From: Nothopassalora personata
Lineage: Eukaryota; Ascomycota; Dothideomycetes; Mycosphaerellales; Mycosphaerellaceae
Length of the DNA: 64,000 nucleotides
Direction: 5' to 3'
Assembly (NCBI GenBank): GCA_033816765.1
Contig: CM066287.1
Location: 3,720,001 to 3,784,000 of the forward strand
Part shown: positions 21,085 through 33,900 of the stretch, in pieces
Position numbering within the stretch: the stretch's first letter is position 1
Layout: each line of letters begins with the position of its first letter
Notes under the pieces: model-generated
Seen by the model: only the letters and a program-made list of their open reading frames with translations
The model's database searches: none
Told to the model about the DNA's origin: nothing
Program-made: the position numbers and the translations under genes

Positions 21085-24000
21085 GTGTAGGAGTAAGAGC
21101 AACCTATATTAGTACAGGTTACTTGTATCCCTTGCTATTATAGCAGAAAACATCTAGGAAGCAGAAGTCTACCCTATCTGTCCTATTAAGAAGCTTAGTT
21201 TAATACTAAGTGATAGGTAATCTAGAAAAGGACTCTATACGGCTTACTATAAGCTAATACCTTAAAGACACTCTACAGGTAGAACTGCATCGAGATACTA
21301 TTAAGAAGGACTTCAAGTAAGTCATTTAGAACTCTACTAGGAGAGATAGACCTGTGTCCTAGCTCCGAGACTATACCGCTCTTTCTTTACCCTACTAAGT
21401 AGGCCTTAGTATCTATACCTACGAACCTTACTATTCTACACTAAAAGCCTTAGTAGGACCTAAGCCACGACTTTAAAGCATATACACCTTATTTCATTAC
21501 ATTCAATTTATTATAGATTTACACTAAGAGAAAGGAGAAGAGAAGGGAAGTAAAATCCTAATTCTTAGGAGAGACAACTAGAAGAGATAGTTCAACCTTT
21601 AGAGATACAAGATAGAGAGCTAGTTAGCATTCTTTGCAATTAATAACCTATTAGAAGTGTTATTTAACAACATTAAGGGCAAGAATCTAAAACTCTAGGA
21701 AGAGACTAAGATTAAAGAGATTCTTAATGCACTAACATAGATAAAACAAAATGCAGCTTGCAGCTTTAGTATCCTAAGTAGGATTATAGAAGAAGATAAA
21801 TTTAAGCTTAAGGGCTCTTACGAATCTAGAAAAGCTACTAAGATATAGGTACATCTCTAGAATAAGTATAGCTAGGTGTTACTAACCTATGCATATAAGC
21901 TTACAAAACAGTTTATAAACTTTAAGATAAGTAAAGAGTTTACTATTAGATCTGCATAGGCACACCTAGTGTCTCTTAGAAGGAGGATTGCTAATATTAA
22001 CCTAGAGGGCTAGCACTATAGGAAAGCTAATATAAGAATAACCTAGCTTTTAAGCTTACTGCTACCTAACTACCATATAGCTAGGGATACTATTATAGCT
22101 TAGCTAAAGATGGATTGTAAAAGGACCTTAAAGATCCTTAAGGCTTAAGAGACTAGATTAAATCCCTCTAAGGCTAAGTATAGTATAGTAGCTACCTAGG
22201 TTAGGCCCTTAGGTTAGGTAAGATCACTTTCCTGCCTTCTCTATAAGAAGGACTATCTCATTAAGGACTGCCCTAGTCTCTCTAAGACAAAGAAGGTCCT
22301 TAGATCTCATTCCTAAGCACTATCCTCCTAGAATGTAATATATGTTAAGAAGAGAAGATCTCTACTACTATCTTTAAGAAGAACACTAAGAGAGAAGTCC
22401 TCTATAGAGGAACTTAAGAAAATAGTAAAGAAACTTAGCTCTAATATACTATTACTCTAGAAGAACTAGGCCCAGTCTCCTTCCTCTAAAACAAGGAAGA
22501 CTAGGAAAGGTTTCTCTACCTAAGAGCTACCTAACTTATGCAACTTATCCTAGAAGACAATGTCTAATAATAATAAGTATAATAAAGTGGCTTACTTAAC
22601 TATAGAAGTCTAAGGTAAGTTCCCCTTATTAGAGTAGTTACTTAATTCTTATACTTCATCCTATATAACTAACTAGAACTACCTCTTTAGATCTATAACT
22701 CCCTTAATAAAGAAGAAATGGATTAAAGTAGGAGGTGGGCATTTGTTAGCTACTTATATTAGGACTATAGAGATAAGTAGGAGATCTAGTAGGAAAGTTG
22801 TTTTAGAAGATGTTCTACTTATACTTAAGCTAGGGGTAAACCTAGTTTCTTAGAACTAGTTTAGTAAGCAGTTTAGTGTCTAACCTCCTTTATTTTCTCT
22901 TATATCCCCCTCTAGCTAAACTGTTGTCTAGGTAAGGCTCCTTAGGGGGGTTCTATTTATTAATGAGATTTCTCCTCTACTATAAAAAAGGGCACATTAC
23001 TTATTATATGCACTACTAATAGAGAATGCCTTTATAACTGCTAAATTAGAGACTAACCTAAAACAGTAGGAGCTTTAGCATAGAAGATTTGCACACTTTA
23101 GGAAGAACTTGCTCTAGAATCTTCATAAGGTAATAGACTTAAAAGAACCTATTCCTATTCCTAGGGATAGCTTCTACTAGTGTAGAGTGTATTTAATAGC
23201 AAAGATAAAGAAGTACAAAGGCAAAGTTACTAAGAGAAGACCTAAAAGACTTGCCCTTGTATCTATTAACATATGTAGTCTACTGCTAACATTAAGGCTA
23301 GGGTTTAAATACTAGCTTAAGATTATTAACAACTTCTCTAGAAAAAAGTAGACCTATCCTCTTAAGAAAAGAGAAGATGCTCTAGTTGCTCTCTAGAACT
23401 AGAAGATTAAGGTAGAGAGAAAATCATTAGTATAGTTAAAAGCAGTTAGGCTTAATAATGTAAGGGAACTTATTACATTAGTTAAGTAGTAGGAGAAGGA
23501 TTTAGGAATTGGGCTAGAGCATACTAAGGCATATAACTCGCTCTAAAATGGACTAGTTAAAAGGTTAATATAAACCTTAGAAGACTCTATAAGGGCAATG
23601 CTTAAAGAGGCTAAGATGCTAATTGAATTCTAGCCTAAAGCACTAGAAGCCTAAACCTACATAAGAAATAAACTACTAAATAGTCTAGACTATAATAGGT
23701 TCAAGGTTTTACTAGATAAAGCCTTTAATAGTATTAAGCCAACTATTAACTATTTAAAGGTTTAGGGATGCAAAGCTATTGTCTACATAGACATAAGATC
23801 CTAGCCTTAATAGGCAAGAAGTAATAAACTAATAAATAGAGGCAAAGAAGCAGTGTTTATTAGATACGTTAAAAACATAGCTAAGGCCTAGCTCTTTTAG
23901 GAACTAGACATAAAAGCTGTTAAATAACACACACGTGTAGACTTCTTTAAGGACTAACCTAGAGGTAATATAGATCTCAATGTTACAAAATTGAATCTAT

Positions 24001-26186
24001 TAAGCAATGCACTAGCTAGGAGACCCTTAGGGAGGCTAAGGAAGGACATATCCTTAGAGCAACCTATTCACTATTTAATTATTTAGTAGAGTAGCCTAGT
24101 AACAGCCTAGCTAAGAAAGCTGTTTATGCAACTTCCCTAGCCTCTAAAGAATGTAGGGGAATTTTAGAAAATCGATGAGCTAATTAAGATAAGCTTACTA
24201 GATCTCTAGGAAAAGAATGTCACTAGGACACAAGTGACTACTCTTAGATTATCCCTTAGTAAGAGGAGGGCTAACTATAATGTTAAGGGCTATAAATGGA
24301 AACAGAAAGCCCTAAGATCTATAGTCCCTATACCTAAACTAGCTACTGAAGTAGGAGAAGCAATAGACCTCTTAGAGAACCTTACTACTTACTGCTAAGC
24401 TTTCTTTACAGCTATGCAATTAGTGGATAATTTAGTACTATAGGATAGTGAATTCCTAGAAGAAGTTAAGGAGATAGCCTTTATAGTAACTGTAGAAGTT
24501 ATTATATATAAGTAAGAGATCCTAATTCTAAAGTCCTATAAGGATGCTATAAATAACAAGAAATAGGGACACCTTTAGAAGGAAGTAATCTAGAAGGAGC
24601 TAGATGCTCTATAGAGTAACAACACCTAGGAGAATGCTATTCCACTAAAAGGAGCAAACTTAGTTACGTTAAGATGGGTCTTTAATATTAAAAGAAGCAT
24701 TAGTAGAGCCATTAAAAAGTTTAAGGCTAGGCTAGTTGTAAGGGGCTTTTTATAGAAGTTTAGTATTAACTTTATAGAGACATTTACGCCTACAGTTAGA
24801 TAGGATACCCTTAGGGTGTTTATAGCTATTGTGTATAAGAAGGATCTCTATCTTCACTCAGTGAATATAAACAATACGTTTATAGAAAGCACCCTCTATA
24901 AAGACATCTTTATGTTACTATTACTAGGAGTTAAGCTTCTACTAAACATAGTGTTTAAGATCCTTAAAAGCTTATATAGACTTAAGTAAGTAGCTAGAGA
25001 TTGGAATTAACTCTATGTATTAAAGCTTAGAGAGATTGGATTTACACAGTTAGAGGTGGATCCATGCCTACTTATTTATAAGGAAAAAGAGATTATGATT
25101 CTTACATATATAGATAACATTCTAATTGCTGCACTAAAGTTAATAGATGTTCTCTAGTTCAAAAGAGAACTTAGTAAAGTCTTTAAGATTAAAGATCTTA
25201 GTAAACCTAAAAAGATCCTTAGTATAAGAGTTATAAGGGATAGGAGGAGAGGAATCCTAAAACTTAACTAGGGACACTTTGTTAGGGACAACCTTACTAA
25301 GATAGGGATAAACTATAAGAAGGCAGCACCTACACACTTACCTATAGATAGCTATAAGGCTCTTAAACCTTTAAGCTATATAGATAAGAGGTGTGACAAG
25401 GTAGAGTACTAGAGTATTAATAGTGTATAGATGTAGCTAGTAACAATTATAAGGCTAGACATTACTTTTGCCCTAGGAAGGATAAGCTCATTTGTAAGTA
25501 ACCTATCTACCTACTATATAAAGGCTTCAAAGAAGATTACAAGATATCTAAGGTTATATCCTAATCTTAGCCTTGTCTTCTCTAGGCATAGAGAAGAATG
25601 CCTAGTTAGATACTGTAACTCTAATTATATAATAGACAAAGTATAAAGAGTCTCTATCCTTAGGTATGTCTTCTTCCTCTATAGGGCACTAGTCTCCTAG
25701 ATAAGTAAGAAGCAAAAGTCTATAGCAACATCTATAATAGAAGCTAAATACATAGCTATAAATGCATGTATAAAGCAATCCCAATTCCTAGCTTTACTAC
25801 TAAGGGAGATAGACTGTCCGGAGTTAGTAAGAGACTGTTCCCATTAACTAAGCATTACTAGAAACTAGGAGACTGTATTAAGCTTAAGACTAGTCTAATT
25901 AAGAGATAACAACTAAGCTGCCCTTACCCTAGTAAGGGATGTATATGTTTATAATAAGTTAAAGTATATTGACATTGCCTATAATGCTATTAGGAAACTT
26001 TAGTAGAGAAGGCTTATTACTATTAAGTACACCCTAACATCTAAGATAGTTGTAGATAGGTTTATAAAGCTAAAGACTAGTCTACACTTCTAGAGGTTTA
26101 TAAGCTAGCTTAACCTATTATAGAGGTCTAAATACTACTAATAGGAGAAGAGTAGACTGTAACCTCCTATATAAGATAAGTAGGAG

Positions 26187-26433
26187 TGTTAAGATGTAGC
26201 ATCTTAAGGGGAGCTAATAGTTAGGTTGTGATCTAATAGCCTAAGGCATCTACGATAACTTAGCTTGTCGGAAGACACCTTCTCTCCCCTTTAGCTTAGA
26301 TAGACATCTAACACAATTAACGCATTGGTTCCTAATATATTGCTGTATGCCCTGTAGCTGTTAGCTAGTTGAAGATTGATCTCTTACTCTACTCCGCTAC
26401 TAACTACGTATCCTATAAGGTCTTAACTTAACA
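26187..26433 (+). repeat. Copia-1 3' LTR
   Basis: 247 bp, same ends as the 5' copy and directly followed by the ATACT duplication. It retains more CA/TG at some of the nine variable positions and fewer at others, so both copies were mutated independently after insertion. Confidence 0.95.
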
Positions 26434-26438
26434 ATACT

Positions 26439-28630
26439 AAAATAACTTAAAATAACGTAAAATTTTATAATTTATTATTATAGGCTAAGTCCTAGCCCTA
26501 CGGTTACTTAGATTTAAATACATCTTTACTATATATTAGTCTAGCTATCTATAAAAAAATATAGCTAAGTTACTTTACTTACTAACTTTCGTTAAATTTT
26601 TTTTCGCTTATTACGGGCTAGGTCTTAGCCCTACAATTACTAAAATTTAAGGACGGCCCTAGTATATATAACTCTAGCCGTCTATATAATAGAAATTAAA
26701 GTTTAGAAAGAAACTTTCAATGAAAAAGAAGAGGGGCTAATATAAGCTACGCTACCTTATACTTTATAGTATAATAGGTGTCTACGTAGGAATAGTAATT
26801 CTATACTTTATAGTCTTATTATTACGGTTTAGTCTAGACTATATAACTATAGCTAACTATTAGGCGCGAATAGTTACGTACGCTATACGCAATTACTCGC
26901 TTACTAGCGACTTAGTAATCCGCAATTACTCGCTTACTAGTAACTTAGTAATCTACGAGTATAGCGATACTATCTCCTTTATATCTAGAAACGCTAAGAA
27001 TCCCTTATAGTTTTAAGGCGTTTAACTTACTACTTAATATTACTATATAGAATATACTATAATCTAACCTCTACTATATAGTTTCTTAAGTCTTTATAAA
27101 GACTAAGATACTACTACTTTATTACTCTCTCTTAACTTCCTATTAGCCCGAGAATAAACCCGATTAAGCTTAGTCTTCTAATATTATAATATTATTAGGT
27201 TATCCTAAATCTTATACTTATCTAGGTAGTATACTAACTAGTAGTACCTCGTATAAAATTATCGCACTTAAGAACCTATATAGCGTCGACGATATAACAC
27301 TACTAAATATATATAGCCGATAACTTTTTAGAGCTTTCTATAGGCTAGTTCTATTATTACTTATATAGTATAATACCTATATTATTACGACTATTTCTTA
27401 GAATTAGACTATTACTTTAGCTACTATAATAATATAACTCTCTTCTTATAATTTCTATATTAATTTAGAAGGTAATAGTATAATCGATATATAAGGACTA
27501 CTATACTAGTAGCGCGTTATACTAATACTAATATAAAAGAAAGCTACTACTTACAACTAATACTAATATACTATTACGTCTTTCTCTTATCTTTATTAAT
27601 TGTTTAAGTTAGAGATTAGTAAACTAGTTTTCTATTTACTAGTTCTAGGACTAGAACTTAATTACTATTAATATAGTAAAGATCGCTAGTTTCTAATAGT
27701 ATATAGGCTCGCTAGAGGTAGGTAATTTCGTTAATTTTAGTATTTAGAGTTGTAGTAAGTAAATTTACGCTTATACTTAAGCTATCTTTTATAACTTAAA
27801 AATTTTTAAGAGGCGGTAAGATTATACTACTAGAGAATTGTATTTTACTTACTTCTAATAGTAGATAAATATAAGAGACTCCTTAGTTAGCGTAATAGAA
27901 AAGTACATTTACGTAAGTAGCAAACTTTAGAATATATCTTTTACTAGCTTCTAGTTAAACTATTTATAAAAGATAAGGTTCTATAGCTATACTAGGAGTC
28001 CCTAAGATAAGCCGTATTATAATCTACTTCTAGATAGCTCTTCGTAGTTAGACTTCCGAAAATAATATTCCTCTAGTAATACTACCTTAAAAAATTTAGT
28101 TTAAATTAAGGACGCTATATTTCCTTAACTTAATCTAGAGCAAAAAAGAATTTAGGCCTAATAAGATACATAGTCTAATACTAGATACTTATATTTAGAG
28201 AAGCTAAGACTATCCTATTTAAGTAATACTATCTATATTTCTATAAAACATAATCTTAGTAGATATCTAGTTATTAACGATCGAAATTAAGTTAGTATTA
28301 CTCGTAGCGTTATAGATTACGCGTTTAGCTCCGTTTATTAGACTTACTTATTCTCGAGATTTAGTAGTAACCTTAGTCTAGGAGATTTATAAACTATTAC
28401 GCCTTACTCGTTTCTACTAATATCCCTATAGCTAGGTAAGCTCTAGCTAAGATCTCCCGTATAATTAATTTATTTCTATTAGAGTAATTGTCTATAGTCT
28501 CTCCCTTTACCGTTACCGCCTATATATACTTTCTTTTTATTCTCGCGTATAATTTGCAATCGGCTACGTTTTTACGTAACTAATCTCTAAAGATAATATA
28601 TCGCTTAGTATAAGGGGTGGGCCCCTGTTT
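26439..28630. other. unresolved AT-rich repeat relic
   Basis: 2.2 kb of very TA-rich DNA with stops in all frames. Reading the minus strand between about 28150 and 27500 gives a long frame broken almost only by TAG/TAA, as in other RIP-hit coding DNA here, but no domain could be recognised. A pair of direct repeats around GGCTARGTCYTAGCCCTAC occurs near 26482 and 26616. It may be an old DNA-transposon or LTR-element remnant. Confidence 0.5.
26889..26954 (+). repeat. 33-bp tandem duplication
   Basis: Two adjacent copies (26889-26921, 26922-26954) beginning GCAATTACTCGCTTACTAG. They differ at only a few transition positions. Confidence 0.85.
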
Positions 28631-29578
28631 CTTAGCATAGGCTACGCCTATACGTTCGGATTACTTTCCGACACCTTTTCTTCGGATAGCGTGTAACTTC
28701 CCCTTTCTTCTATATCGAACTTATTATAAACTTTATAGAACTTTAGTATATACGTCGTTTACCCGTAATATTAAGTTCGATCCATTCGAATTAGCTAGGC
28801 ACCTACTATTAAAGAGACGGGATACGTAATAACGTCGCCGGGTAGCGAGAACCCCGGGACTAGTACCCCGAATGAAAACTTCTAACTTATGCTTTAGTAA
28901 CTGTACTAGCGATAGGAAGAGATGTAAGCCGAGTTAATTGCAACGCGCGCTGCTTTAAAAGAATCGGAAGACGCTCGACGTTAGTTAACACCTATAGTCT
29001 CGCTACTAGTTTATAATAAGACGACTACTAGTAACCTAATAAGATAGCTACTATAGACACTAAATGCCGCCGCGCCCTCGCCGCGCACCGGAGAAGAACC
29101 GTCGGGTCCTAGAGGTTAGAACCCCCCTTCCTAGGACGGTAAGGTAGAGACATTCCGCGATTACTTCTTAAGGTTAAAGAGCTCTTTTAGGGTACGATCC
29201 GCCCTAAAACCGACGCTCTCTAAGGAGTATTACTAGGATGCGATTAACGACACCTTACTAGCGAGAGAGCGTACTAGGATACAGTTTTTCTAGGATAAGG
29301 GAGATGGCGAACTTAGGAAGGGCCCCGTTACTTTCTTTACGTAACTCGAGAAAGTCTTCGGTAATAGTAACGAGCGCGCTAAGGCCCTAGAGTAGCTTAC
29401 TAAGATTAAATATGCGAACGGTTAACCTTAGTACGATTACTAGATAAAATTCGACGGACTCCTACTAAGCGCCGGCGGAGAGAACTAGAGCGACGACGCG
29501 AAGATTAGTTACTTACGTAATACCTTCTCGAACCCCGTTCGGATATATACGGCGGCTATGCCGAAAAAGGAGGACTAC
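28631..29578 (+). mobile_element. 5' fragment of a gypsy element (Gypsy-E): possible LTR/leader plus gag
   Basis: A polypurine-like GGGGTGGGCCCC precedes TGTTTCTTAGC at 28631, a possible LTR start. From about 29120 the plus strand reads as a gypsy gag once TAG is taken as former CAG: EKVFGN..ERAKALE, then SYLRNTFSNPVR and a break at MPKKEDYY. The gag is cut exactly where the Gypsy-A 5' LTR begins. The rest of Gypsy-E is not present on the other side of Gypsy-A. The LTR boundary is uncertain because no partner copy exists in the window. Confidence 0.6.
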
Positions 29579-29776
29579 TATAAGGGTAGCCTATAGCTAA
29601 CCCTTATATATAATACGGCTATACCCGGCTTAGTATGTCGCACGTGACGCGCATACGTACACTAGGAGACGCGTATAGCGTCTATAGAAGAAAGTAAGCT
29701 TTAGTTTATCTACGATTAGAAGATCGTAGGCGTACTATACATTACGACATCCCCTTATAGCCTTACGGTCCTTATA
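29579..29776 (+). repeat. Gypsy-A 5' LTR (subtype shared with Gypsy-C)
   Basis: 198 bp from TATAAGGG to GTCCTTATA, followed by the same GTTCTAA that follows the LTRs of Gypsy-B and Gypsy-C. Its body matches the Gypsy-C LTR more closely than the Gypsy-A 3' LTR. Confidence 0.75.
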
Positions 29777-30482
29777 GTTCTAAAGCTTCCCTTCGTTACA
29801 ATCTATACACGCTATAGAGCCCGATCGCGACGTATACGACGGCGAGTCGCCTACGCCGCCCCTAAGCCCTAGAGTATAGTAGTAGGCGCGTCGTGTAGCC
29901 TTAGTTACGAGAAGAGAGGCCTTACGGGCTAAGATTAAAGAGTAAGAGATACAGCGGGAGATCGAGCGGCTAGAGATCTTACGCGCTATAAGCGTACCGC
30001 CTCTAGAGCATATAGGAGGGAGGAGAGAAGATTACCTCCCTACTATAACCCCTACCTCTATCTCTATAACTACTAACGATAATATTATAGTACGAGGCGC
30101 GGCCGTAGCGTATACGACGCGACCGCGTCTAAAAGAGCCGACGCCTTTTAGAGGGGATTCGATAAGGAAGGTAAGGGTATTCCTTCGGGAGCTCTTACTT
30201 ATCTTCGCCCTCTTAGGCACTATGTACGCGATAGACGAATTAAAGGTCCTATATAGGGTTATGTACCTTAGCGGAGAGGTAAGCGAGCGATAGTATACTA
30301 ACTATAGCGCCGTTAACCTTATAGGGTATACATACTAGGACTTTAAGGAGTTCTACCGAGACGTATACGGCGATCCTATAAATCGCGTACTTAACGTTAT
30401 ATTAGAGTACGAGGTTACGAAATAGAAGGATAACTAGACAGCGCGGTAGTTCGCGACTAAGCTAGATGTTATAGAGGACTAG

Positions 30483-30665
30483 TGTTATAGGGTGACTGCG
30501 CATAGAGTGAATGGGGGATCGGGTTACGTGACTAATCACGTAACGTCTTAGCGCGACCTTATCTTTACGTCGCGCTTCGCTTGTTTCTTAGCTTTCGACA
30601 TAGCTAGTTCTCGATACGACGACTTTTACACTATGCCTCTATGTCTCCGTATAAGCCCCGTGTTA
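30483..30665 (+). repeat. Gypsy-D 5' LTR
   Basis: 183 bp from TGTTATAGGG to CCCCGTGTTA. By eye six transitions separate it from the 3' copy in the first 120 bp, all in CpA/TpG context, and no indels. Confidence 0.94.
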
Positions 30666-30730
30666 TAACTAGCTATCGCTTTTAAACTGCCCTAGCATTA
30701 ATAGGGAGTTGTGCTGCCGTAGTAAGGATT

Positions 30731-30985
30731 CTACGAGGACTAAAGACGACGACACTAGTCGTAGAGGACTAAAAGACGACGACACTAGTCGTAGAGGATT
30801 TAAGACGACGATACTAGTCGTAGAGGACTACTAAGTCGCGGAAGCGTAGAGGATAAAGTCGACTCTAGTCGTAGAGGACTACTAAAAGTCGCGAAAGCGT
30901 AGAGGATACTAAGTCGACACTAGTCGTAGAGGATAATAAGCCGACATTAGTCGTAGAGGACTAATAAGTTGCGATAGTAGTAGGT
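30731..30985 (+). repeat. minisatellite in the Gypsy-D leader
   Basis: About eight imperfect units built around GTCGTAGAGGACTAA, alternating with AAGTCGCGGAAGCGTAGAGGA variants. It lies between the 5' LTR and gag. Confidence 0.85.
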
Positions 30986-33900
30986 ATAACACGCGTAGAG
31001 GACACGTGAATGCGCTTACTATTTACTAAGATAAACAACGCGTCTAAGTACGCGTAGAGGAATCTTATAGATTTTTTCCCTTTGTTCGTAACTTTCTTTA
31101 CTTTCTTATACTTATAACTTAGTAAGAGCCGACATACTGTCCGTAAGATTGCTAGTTATAGGTATCCGACGCTAACATACCGAACGAGACCTTTAACTAG
31201 ATTATAAGTAATATCGAGAGCTCAATTGCCGATACTACCGCGATTTAGTAACCCTAAGCGTTATAGTCGTAGACGTAGGGTCGCTCCTAGTCGTAGTACG
31301 AAGGCGCGAGTTCCTTCCCCTTACGAAAGACCTACCGGTATAACGACTCCTACGAGCTAACGGTACCGAATATAAAGTCTTTTAATAGCACCTATTACAT
31401 ACCGACTGTAATAGACGAGTAGAATAAGTTAACGGATAAGTAGACGAACTTATAGAAAGAGATAGATAACGCGATATAGTCTACGCCGAAGAACTCGGCG
31501 CCTAAGACACCTTTCGTACGACTAGATGCTAGCGACGAGAGCTCCTCGTACGACTGCGATAAGACTCTAACTAGGGAGTAGTAGGAGCGACGAGAAGTAC
31601 GTTATAACGTAAAAATGTCCGTACGCGCTAAAGCTGCACGCGCTTAGCTAAAGTAGCCTATACGAGATGTTTAGCGTATACTAACGGATAATAACGCGTT
31701 ACGACTCGCTAAGATGCCGACGCCATTTATTAAGCGCCCGGTACACACCTATATAGTAGACCTTACCGAGTACATTCCGAATAAGGATAATAGCGCGGGA
31801 GAATACGAACTAAAGTACGAGCTAGACCACTTTCGAGTAAGAGGTGCCGCTAAACTAGTATATAAGGTCGGAGCATTTAAGGATGAATACCTTAATATGC
31901 TCTACGGTATACACGTCTAGGGCGACGAGATAATCGTAAACTAGAAGTAATATACTAATAACCATCGCTCTATTATAAAGTAGATAAAGAAGCTATAGTA
32001 AGAGAAGGATAGTATAGTCCGCGAGAAAGATAGTCTCGATAACCGCGTATAGAGGCTATAGAACGAGAAGTAGCGCCTATAAGAGGAGAGAGACGGCATC
32101 GTAGAAGCTATAAAGTAGTCCTATTAAGGACACGCGAAAGTAGTAGAAGATGCGAAGTACATAAAGAAAATATATAACATAGTAGTCTAGGATACGAAGT
32201 AGTCTTACGACGAGGCTAATCTCTTACGAGGATAGATTTAGAGTCTATAACAACGCCGTGTTAGAGATACTAATAACGCCGAAGTAGCGTAACTACGGGC
32301 TAAAGTCATCGAGTAGTTAACGATACTACGGAATGCTTAAGACTACATAAACAACATAAAGTCGTAGATTACGCGTCTCACTAACGACAATCATGCCCTA
32401 CGCAATAGAGATCCTAGAACTCGGCTACGACTACAGTCTCCGGACCTTGCATAGATAGAAGAGCGGCTTAGGGACTTTCGTAGTAATGGCCGCGTATACG
32501 GCAAAGCTAACGAGGATGTCACGGGCAGCCCGCGACCCTTCACTGACGATGCGTCGTCCCGGGTGAACCTCGGACCTTCTGCATCGGGACTAGCGGCTTG
32601 GCGTTAGCTTAAGTACCCGCCGCGCCTCGCGCTCCTCTTTCATAGCTTCGTAGAACAACAACTATCTCATTCGGACCCTTTGGTACGCGCGCCCTTACAG
32701 AGGACGTCCAGTTCGAATATAATTATAGTCGATAGGACGATCTCCGTTTAGAACGTAGCTATAGTTAACGCCGCGGCCCCTTATCTAATAGTAATAGACT
32801 AGTCTCTAAGAAGCTACGCGAGTAGTACGGAGACCTAGCCCTTAATAAGGGCACATATAAGGAATAGCGCTCTAAGATGTAGCGTCACTTCTAGTATGAA
32901 ATACGCTTCTACTAGAGCGAACGCTATGTAGCCGATGTTATAGCTAATAACGCTACTAGATTAGTACACTCGAAGATTGTCGTACTACTAGAACAAGGCA
33001 AGTTAACTATAGTCGACTTAGTCCTTACCAAACTAGACAAACACTACGGTAACTACTTTAAGATAGAGAAAGCTAACGCTTAGTTCTTTAACCGTAAGAT
33101 AAAGTAGAACTAGCGAGTCGACGAGTTCTACGGTGAATTTAAGTAGCTAGCGCAGTACATTACTATGGACGAGAAGACTATAGTATAGCACTTCCGTCGT
33201 ATGTTAGTTAATACTAAGTAGCATAAGCTTACGGTACCGTATTCCGTCCGCACTTAGGACTCCGTTCGTAACATCGTTACCTACATGCGGGAACTCGAAT
33301 TAGATAGAGACATAGCTCTTTAAGAGAAGGACAAAGCTAAGCCTATCGCTCTAGCACTAGGCCGATAATAGCGTAATAACGGCGCCGCTACCGGTCCTTA
33401 GGCTAGTAGTAATTAAGTACTACGAGAGAACCCTAAGAATAAGCCCTTCTTAGAGCGTATTAACTATATAGTTAAGAATAGATACGACTAGGCTAAGATG
33501 CTATTCTAGTAGCGTGATTAGACCTAGTAGGAGCTTAACGACAACCCCGGCGCTTGCTTCGTCTACTAGCCGCGTATAGATAAGCATAACGCTAATTAAG
33601 CTACATACCCGTACTATAATAAGCGTATCGCCCTCCTAAAGAAGCGCGGTGCACGACTGAATGCTATAACATTAGTTAATGCCGATAACGAGGAGCTTAA
33701 AGACCTTATCGACCTTTAATATAAAGCTTAGCTATAAGCGATAGAGGACGATGTAAAAGACTTCTCCTAGATCCTAAGCGTAGGGGTCTAGGAGTTTATT
33801 AAGAAGCGCTATACGGTGAACTACCGCTACTAGATAATATTCGCTTTACGATAAAGAATGGTGTTTAGGAGGAGCGTAAGGAGCTTTATCTAAAGATAAA

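Larger units (their letters stand above)
20820..26433 (+). mobile_element. complete Ty1/copia LTR retrotransposon (Copia-1), RIP-inactivated
   Basis: 5614 bp bounded by two 247-bp LTRs (20820-21066 and 26187-26433), with target-site duplication ATACT at 20815-20819 and 26434-26438. The plus-strand pol can be read through many TAG/TAA codons that stand where Gln is expected. A zinc-knuckle-like CLLYKKDYLIKDC lies near 22230-22290. Integrase spans about 23080-23900 (EHTKAYNSL and NGLVKRLI, matching the copia NGVAER region). Reverse transcriptase is at about 24650-25230 (RWVFNIK, FKARLVVRGF, ETFTPTVR, YIDNILIA). RNase H is at about 25480-25860 (KKQKSIATSIIEAKYIA). The pol order IN-RT-RH defines copia. 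No intact frame longer than about 60 codons survives, so the element is dead, but its ends are perfect. Confidence 0.95.

Noticed and set aside
30731..30985. Regularly spaced repeats resembling a CRISPR array
   Set aside because: The units are imperfect and contiguous with no unique spacers, and the context is a eukaryotic retrotransposon leader.
31714..31920. 68-codon plus-strand frame starting MPTPFIKRP
   Set aside because: It is a stop-free remnant within Gypsy-D upstream of pol and not an independent gene.
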